This document shows positions 57,258-64,000 of a stretch of 64,000 nucleotides of DNA, piece by piece. Where the stretch lies: NCBI GenBank assembly GCA_949592205.1, contig CATIUR010000001.1, positions 74,683,059 to 74,747,058 on the forward strand, read 5' to 3'. How positions within the stretch are numbered: the stretch's first letter is position 1; each line of letters begins with the position of its first letter. The DNA comes from Helichrysum umbraculigerum (taxonomy: Eukaryota; Streptophyta; Magnoliopsida; Asterales; Asteraceae). A model generated the notes under the pieces. The model saw only the letters and a program-made list of their open reading frames with translations, was not told the origin of the DNA and did no database searches. Made by a program: the position numbers and the translations under genes.

Positions 57258-59792
57258 TGATATCGCGTAAAAAGTCATGTTTTTACTAACGATGTCTCTT
57301 CCATTCTGGAACAATACTTGGCAAATGGACTCAAATAATACACAAATCAATGAAACTTTGCCAAGAAGGTCAAAATAGAGTCGCACAGGAAAAATCAAGC
57401 AAAACGAACGAAAAACGAAGGTTCTACGCACGATTGAAGATTCAAGGCATCCGAGACAAGATTTGAGATAAAGTACCCATCACTGAGATTTCTCTTATCA
57501 AAGATCTTCGTTTTCAAATTACGAATCCAACAGAAAAAGAATCAACAAAAACGGATGAAGAATGAAGATTCTGTGTACGCCGAAAGATTCAAACGATTCG
57601 TACAAGACATCTAAAGATCAGAGACACATCTCAGGAATTTCTTTTCATCAAAGTCTTCATTTTTGAAAAACCAACGCAAAAAGAATCGACGAAAACATAC
57701 GCATAAATAAAAAGATACGCGCGAAACGAGAAACGAGCGAACGGGCAACGACCCGGGACGACCGGAAGCCAGCCGCCGCCGGCCACCCTCCAGCCGCCGC
57801 CGACCGGTCGCCGCCCGTCTCTACCTCCTTTTTCCGTCCTTGCTCGTACTTGCTTGGTACATGTGCTACCACTTTCCGTAACTTTAGGGTACACGTGCTA
57901 CCACTTTCCGCGCCTTTAGGGTACATGTGCTACCACTTTCCGGGAAAGGACCACCCCCCAAAAACATGCTAACTTGCACCTTGGATGGCTAACATGCCCC
58001 AGATTTCAGCTATAAATAGAGGCATCAAGGTTCATTTCAAGACACACTTTCCATATATTTCTTTAGGCTAATAACACTCTCTAGTTATTAGTTCTACTTT
58101 CTCCTTCTATTTTCTTACTCCAAATTAGTAATAGGCTAGTTTTAGGAATTTGTTTAGAATAGAACGAAAGCAAGGAACGTGCTTGTAATCTTTGGTGTAC
58201 GCTTGGAGTTACGCTTATTAATTCAAGTCTATTCCTTCTCGCATATTAATCCGGGTTCTTTCTATCCTAATCTATCTTAATCAAATATGTATGTTTTAAT
58301 TATGTTAGAGATAGTTTGTGTCATGCTTAGCGAGTAGATTACTATTGTATTTGTTGTGATGTAGTTAGCATAAATAATTATGGGATGATTTTAGATATGT
58401 CGTGAAATAATATGACGGTCCCTATTCAACTGTTTACTCGGTATAGTGCTGGAAACGCTTTTAAGCGGAGTACAAATGTACGGAAGTCGGTAAACGACTG
58501 AAGGTAGTTTTATTATGGATCGACATTATAAAAATGGAAACTTTATGAACGGACTTATCTTATCCTTATGATTTTAAACCTAAAACTTATATTCGCCTTT
58601 CGATTAACAAACGTGATTGTAACCTTGTAAAGAGGAGTCGCGAACCTTAATACTTGGTCAATAGTTATCTGTGTCAAAACTATGGTTTAATTGTAACGTC
58701 ATGCAATCATCATAAAATGCAATGTGATTACGTGGAATTTCCAGGAGTATAGTACACTTCCAATCACAATGTACTTATTATGTAAACATCGCGAAGCAAT
58801 TACATTCACAACGGAAACATCAGTTAACGATTAAATACACTGTGAACTACCATAGTAATTTCTGACGTGGTTTGGGTTTAACTTTATGCAAAAAGCCGTC
58901 AGCATTTTAATTAGATTAGTTAGTTTAGATTAGATTAGAGTAGGTAGGCTATAGGCTAAATAACCATTCACGAAAACCTAGGGATTTGTTAATTGTATTG
59001 AGAAAGGCAAGTTTAAAATCCAATTTAAAGTGATACTTTTCCTTTGAGCTATGAAACCTAGAGTAAGGTACGCAAGAATCCTAAACGTTTTCCCTCGCTT
59101 ATCATGCTTGAGTTTCATTAATATGAATTAATCAATTAAGTCCGAACATATGTTATAAGTTAGTCGTTTACCGGATTTGTAATCCTTATGGTATTAAGAA
59201 CGGTTAGACTTATTATGGACTTACTACTCTGTTCCTTCGCCCATGAGCGAATGCGTTCAATAATAAGGGCCACTAAATCCTTCACAAGAGAGTGTGGAGA
59301 GTTGAGCATTGTCTGTCTGATCAGAATCACGACACCTTAGTTCCTCGTGACATATTAGTTGATAACCGACTAATAAGGAATCTATTGGTTATACCATAAG
59401 CTATCAAATCTAGTAAACATTCCCAATTTAGTTAGATGTTTCCCCTTAAAAGTCATCATCCCATATTATGAGCTAATGAAATCACAACAAATACTGCTTT
59501 CCATTATCTGATTTATCATTACCTTTTATCGCTTTATTTACTTTACTTAGTTAACTGAACCAAAACCCACAACGCACTCTTATAAAAACCCCTTTACTAG
59601 AAAAAGAAAGATTGATTGGATCACCTCCGTTTCAATTCAGTTTCTCTTTTAGAACGACTCTAGGTCATACTTACTACCTACTAGCCTTTGGTGCAGTATC
59701 CGTAAGTCATACTTAGACCCCAGCATTTACAAATTTAAAACTTTCCATACCACACCGGTCGTTTGGCGTTGTGACCGCTCGCAGCGCCAACA
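57258..59792 (+). repeat. 5' LTR of a gypsy-type retrotransposon
   Basis: About 2.5 kb from TGATATCGCGTAAAAAGTC to ...GCGCCAACA, immediately before a tRNA-Asp-type primer site. The 3' LTR is outside the window, so the left limit rests on the TGATATCGC start shared with the 7.15-kb element. It contains a GC-rich GCCGCCG block (57765-57820), three ~33-bp tandem units with GTGCTACCACTTTCCG (57855-57945), and a TATA box. Confidence 0.7.
58011..58020 (+). promoter_or_regulatory. LTR TATA box
   Basis: TATAAATAGA in the middle of the 5' LTR. Transcription would start ~30 bp downstream and mark the U3/R border. Confidence 0.6.
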
Positions 59793-59798
59793 AGTTTT

Positions 59799-59817
59799 TG
59801 GCGCCACTGCCGGGGAG
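59799..59817 (+). promoter_or_regulatory. Primer-binding site, tRNA-Asp type
   Basis: TGGCGCCACTGCCGGGGAG, seven bases after the LTR, one base different in its core from the site of the 7.15-kb element. Confidence 0.8.
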
Positions 59818-59929
59818 ACTAACTGTCCGATACAGAGGCCCAACCAATCCTTTTTTCTAGTAAACCCTTAGGACAAAACCTTATAAAAAAGAGAGTTATT
59901 TCGTTTATTATCTGTTTTTCTTTTAATGT

Positions 59930-61525
59930 ATGACCTGTTCCCCTAGATCTGCACCACTTTTTATCTTTCCCGATCTAGAAGTTATAATACGAACTATTCG
60001 ACGAGAAAAGAAGCAATCTACACTTAGACAAGCAATGGCTGATCAAATCACTCTCGCTGACAACAGTAAGCCCTCTCTTGAAGGAAGAGGAGGCCCAATT
60101 CTCTACCCAGAAACCCCAGGACAATCATTCGAGCTTAAGCACCACATCATCCAATTAATCCAGAATCACTGTCAATTCCATGGATTGCCAAGTGATAATC
60201 TAAACTCTCACCTCGACAAGTTCATATCTCTTTCAAACTCCTACAAACAGAATGGAGTTAGCCAAGATACAATTCGCTTGTATCTTTTCTCTTATTCGCT
60301 CATGCATCATGCGCAAACATGGTTTGAAGGTTTAGAAACCGGTTCTATCCCTTCATGGACGGTAATAGCGATAAAGTTTCTAACCAAGTACTTTCGGCCC
60401 TCTAAACAAACCACACTCCGAAATGACATCATGAACTTCCGACAAGCTTTTGATGAGTCATTATACACCGCATGGGAACGATTCAAAGAAGCCCTGAAGA
60501 AATGCCCCAATCACCGACTCGACAAATCCGCACAATTGTGTACCTTCTATAATGGTTTAGATCCTAACCACCGAACCACCCTCAACGCTGCTGCACAAGG
60601 AAGCTTTATGACAAAGACAGGCGAAGAAGGATGGGACCTTATAGAGAACATGACCATGCATCACCATGATTGGAACTCTGGAGATCACTCAACATCTTCA
60701 GCACCTCTCGCTGCATCGAATCCAATTCCAGTCGAAGCAATTAAGGTATTAACGGAGAAGATGGACTCGCTTGTCAAACAGTTTGGAAAACTTAAGAAAC
60801 AACAGCACCAAGTACACCAAGTGAAAGCCTGTCATAACTGCACCAACTCGCAACCATCTGGTGAATATCAAGTTGAATATGAAGAGGCAGACGGCACCGT
60901 TTACTATGTTCAGTTTCCCGTTCGACCACAAAATTTTCCACCCGGTTTCAACCAAAACAACAATCAACCTAGAGGACCTCCATTCCCACCAAGAAACAAC
61001 CAACCTTTCCAACCCCGATACCCACCTAGATACCCACCTTACCCACAACAATCACAACTTGCCTACAACCAACCCCTCACACTTCCTGGACCCACTTCCG
61101 ATACAAACCAAACCCCTGGACAACCCAACAAGACAAATGCCCCAGCTTCAAGTTCAGATGACGCCTTCACCCAGTTCATGCAAGGACAACACATACTCAA
61201 CCAGAAGACGTCCGTTAGGCAAGATCAAGCAAATCTCTTTATGAGAAATCAGTTGGCCGTATTAAAAAACCTGGAAGCTCAGATTGGACAATTGGCACAA
61301 CGTCTTGAGAGCAGACCCAGAGGAAGTTTTCCTAGCAATACGGTTCACAACCCACATGTTGAGGAGGCAAAGCAAGTTACCACTACAAAGGAAGCAGCCA
61401 CCCCACCACCTGCTGTTGTCCCAGTAAAGGAGGAACCAGAGTTCAAGATACCAGCTGTGGAACCCACTCCGACAATGAACAAAGAGGTTAGAATTCCTTA
61501 CCCCGCTAGACTTAAAGCCCAATGA
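59930..61525 (+). CDS. Gypsy-type gag, truncated by an LTR insertion
   Basis: Open frame of 531 residues, starting either at 59930 or, more in keeping with gag proteins, at the ATG at 60035 (MADQITLADNSKPSLEG). Residues ~75-240 form a retrotransposon gag (capsid) domain: HLDKFISLSNSYKQNGVSQD, FSYSLMHHAQTWFEGLE, KYFRPSKQTTLRNDI, ESLYTAWERFKEALKKCP, TFYNGLDPNHRTTLNAAA. A weak CHNC motif is present but not a full CCHC knuckle. The proline/asparagine-rich linker and the ending VRIPYPARLKA fit the gag-to-protease linker of Tat/Athila elements. The frame stops at CAA|TGA, where TGA is the first three bases of the inserted LTR at 61523, so the element's pol is separated from gag. Confidence 0.85.
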   Translation: MTCSPRSAPLFIFPDLEVIIRTIRREKKQSTLRQAMADQITLADNSKPSLEGRGGPILYPETPGQSFELKHHIIQLIQNHCQFHGLPSDNLNSHLDKFISLSNSYKQNGVSQDTIRLYLFSYSLMHHAQTWFEGLETGSIPSWTVIAIKFLTKYFRPSKQTTLRNDIMNFRQAFDESLYTAWERFKEALKKCPNHRLDKSAQLCTFYNGLDPNHRTTLNAAAQGSFMTKTGEEGWDLIENMTMHHHDWNSGDHSTSSAPLAASNPIPVEAIKVLTEKMDSLVKQFGKLKKQQHQVHQVKACHNCTNSQPSGEYQVEYEEADGTVYYVQFPVRPQNFPPGFNQNNNQPRGPPFPPRNNQPFQPRYPPRYPPYPQQSQLAYNQPLTLPGPTSDTNQTPGQPNKTNAPASSSDDAFTQFMQGQHILNQKTSVRQDQANLFMRNQLAVLKNLEAQIGQLAQRLESRPRGSFPSNTVHNPHVEEAKQVTTTKEAATPPPAVVPVKEEPEFKIPAVEPTPTMNKEVRIPYPARLKAQ

Positions 61526-63116
61526 TGTCGTGTGAATAGAGTACAAAATAACAAGTTTTAAATAAATGGAAATACTAAAATAACTACCACACAAGCCAGG
61601 CAAGAATAACCCGTTCGTATAATATAGCTTTTAAGTAAGTCCGAGTCGAACACTGGGAATGGTGGTTATAAATAAAATAGAATTTATAATTCAATTAAAA
61701 TATACAATATACAGATAAGGGAGATACGTTTTAGTTCCGTATGAACGTATTTAAGAATACTAAATTATAACCAATTCAATAGAAAATAATTAACTAAGGA
61801 TAGTAAACAATTAGAGATAAATATGTATTTACTTAGATTATTTATTGTTGGTTATTATTATTGGTGAATTACTAATGTAGAAGATCACTTAGGGTTAAGT
61901 CAAATCTTCATCATAGCAACACAATCATAAGGTTACGCAAAGTGTTACTAATTAATAAGATCTATCATCAATTTATTAATACAATTTCTATGGTTAGGCT
62001 TGAATCACAATATTACTTTATATTAACTATATTCTTAGTCTATCGCATAAGGTTAAGATAAAGACATAAACACAATTACTTAATTTATAAAAACAGTTTA
62101 TGGTCATCCTAGTTTTGTATAAATCAGTCTAATTATGTCAAGAACTTTCATTAATATATCATAATAGAGACAATTCTTGTATAATAAATATTCAATAATA
62201 TAATTCCAACAATAATATAAATCTAAGCAAATACAATAAATATTAGTTCATAATTAAGTTAAACATAATCATAATCAATATTCAATAATAAAACACATTC
62301 AAAATTAAATAAAGAATAAGATACGCAAACCAAAACCGTGAACCACGCTCCGTACGCTTGATCGTAGACAAACCCTTGCGAACCCGCAACTCTAAATTGC
62401 TCCTAAAACCCCTAGAAAGTGTTTCTAATCGAATTTGGGGTTAATAATTCGTAATATACGAATTATTAAGGTTATTGGGTTATATTTCGAAGCTGGAAGG
62501 TGTTTTCTATTTATAATTGAGCTGTGGCGGTCCCAACCGGCGGTTGGAAGGTCCAACCGGCGGTTGGGTACTTTATCTCCAAGTACAACTCCTCGTTTCT
62601 CGAATATTCCAGATTTTTAATCCAACCGCCGGTTGAAAGGCCCAACCGGCGGTTGAGTTTTTATCCAAATAGGCTGAATTTTTGATATGTTGTAGCCCTA
62701 TGTGTTAGATTGGCCGCTTGAATCAACTCATTTGGACTCCGTATGAGGAAGTTATGACCAAAATACTAACGCATAGCAGGAAATTCAGCATTTACACTTT
62801 TCTTCAGTTTTTGATCTAAATTCCGCTTCTTTCATCCAAGCTTCATTTAAAACACTTATTTAATGTTTATCACTCAACTTTTGAGCTATCCTCTTTATTT
62901 CTTCAAGGTTTAAGCTTGAACTTCTTCGAGTCTTTATTTAATCTTATTTTTCTTTAGTTTTTGCCTTGTTTTCGTTCATTTTCTTCAATCTCCACTTTAA
63001 AATACATTTATGCAAATATTAACAAAATAAGTATCTAAAATCATATAAATGCACTAAAATGTATATAAATATAGGGATAAATAGTATAAAATATACTATC
63101 TATTTGATGCTTATCA
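61523..63116 (-). repeat. LTR of a minus-strand retrotransposon inserted in gag
   Basis: On the minus strand it reads TGATAAGCATCAAATAG ... CACGACATCA (1594 bp). Directly upstream of it on that strand is the polypurine-type word CTTAAGTGTGGGGATATT, preceded by CTTGAGGACAAGC. It is therefore the 3' LTR of an element whose body lies to the right. The expected 5-bp duplication would be CCCAA (61518-61522), with its partner outside the window. It carries four CCAACCGGCGGTTGG-type palindromes at 62534-62656. Confidence 0.8.
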
Positions 63117-64000
63117 AATATCCCCACACTTAAGTTCTGCTTGTCCTCAAGTAGAGTACTGAATAAAATTAAATAAGTATCAAACTAATATTTAAGAATC
63201 AAAATACTAATATTAAAAACCTGTTTCATGATTTAAAACTTTAAACAATTTAATTAACATGGATAACTATAATGTACAAATAAAAATTATTATTATTTGT
63301 GCAATATATAGTTCATGAACGATTACTAATATATTTGTCTGCTTTAAACAATCTATATTTATATTTCTGAATACACTTTTATTGTTAGTATGTATATTAC
63401 TTATGATTTGCATATATGATATACTTTTAAATTTAATCATACAATTTTCTTTTATATTCCCATTAAATATATAAAATACATTTTTAAGAATCAAGACATT
63501 GGTGACAGGTCTGCATTTTCATGCAACATAGCGACATAACTTGATTCAGGTTTAAGCAAAACCAGACTCGGTCAAACCATTTTTGGCTACCTCATTAGGT
63601 ATCTTTTATTTTTAAGACTTTTCAAGTACTTTTGACTTGCGTTTGCTTTATTTTTTTATTTTTAAGACTTTTCAAGTACTTTTGACTTGCGTTTACTTAA
63701 TTTTTAAGTATATATTAATAGAGACCAGGTCTATACTTTCGTATAACAGAGGAAACCATCAATATATACCCCCAAATGTTTTCACATAAGTAAAAAGATA
63801 TATAAAATTATTGCATAATAAATTTAAAAATTAAGACTTTTATGCCATACATCATATTATGTATCATAAAATAATAAACAAGGTAATTTAATAATTTATT
63901 AAAATTCAGAAATCTTCATATAGATTGCCTATTAGTACATCATATCATATAACTATATATCACTTCCTTTATTTAAGTAGCTTACGTTATATATACAAAA
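63117..64000 (-). mobile_element. Internal 3' part of the minus-strand LTR element (runs off window)
   Basis: Begins with the polypurine tract next to the LTR. The ~880 bp visible are AT-rich and without a supported frame. Two ~45-bp direct repeats containing TTTTCAAGTACTTTTGACTT lie at about 63610-63700. Confidence 0.6.

Noticed and set aside
57657..57926. Arg/Gly/Ala-rich minus-strand proteins
   Set aside because: Produced by the GC-rich block and tandem repeats of the gypsy-type LTR.

Overview
The window is nuclear DNA of a flowering plant, almost certainly a eudicot. Genes are spliced with GT-AG introns, the protein families are plant-type (chloroplast lipoxygenase, plant annexins, NT-C2 coiled-coil protein), the intergenic DNA is AT-rich, and plant transposon families are nested throughout. 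An asterid such as an Asteraceae species fits the transposon style, but that is an impression and not a demonstrated assignment. The few real genes sit in accessory, repeat-dominated sequence.

Left third (1-15 kb): small MITEs and a fold-back element carrying telomere-like repeats come first. Next is an intact 8-exon plus-strand gene for an NT-C2/coiled-coil protein (3763-9279), whose first intron holds a 1.5-kb terminal-inverted-repeat element. It is followed by an intact 9-exon minus-strand chloroplast-type lipoxygenase gene (9500-14333; 910 residues when spliced) with two G-boxes and a TATA-like box upstream. The lipoxygenase introns hold a MITE-like element and a probable SINE.

Middle (15-40 kb): hAT-type MITEs with perfect 8-bp target duplications, two 5'-truncated LINE-type insertions with 15-18 bp duplications, a second telomere-repeat fold-back element, a probable SINE, and a decayed RPA/OB-fold gene fragment. 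A lipoxygenase pseudogene (28.69-30.89 kb) has a MITE inside an exon. A fold-back element (31.4-32.4 kb) has enclosed a duplicated scrap of copia gag. Two annexin loci lie in opposite orientation. The minus-strand one has an in-frame stop, no visible first exon and a small LTR element upstream. The plus-strand one is nearly complete but shows a damaged splice acceptor.

Right third (40-64 kb): a complete 7.15-kb LTR retrotransposon (TSD CACTG, 2-kb LTRs, tRNA-Asp-type primer site) lies inside a decayed LINE. It has no recognisable pol and encodes an acidic protein of unknown function. Then come Mutator-type and hAT-type MITEs, a third fold-back element, and the 5' LTR plus gag of a gypsy-type element. 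That gag is cut by the LTR of another, oppositely oriented LTR element whose internal region runs off the window.

The working genes are independent of one another. The lipoxygenase would feed oxylipin (jasmonate or green-leaf-volatile) synthesis in plastids. The NT-C2 protein is probably a membrane or cytoskeleton linked scaffold, and the annexins are Ca/phospholipid-binding proteins. Most of the interest lies in the nested mobile elements. No evidence was seen for a bacterial-type system, CRISPR array, or rRNA or tRNA gene.
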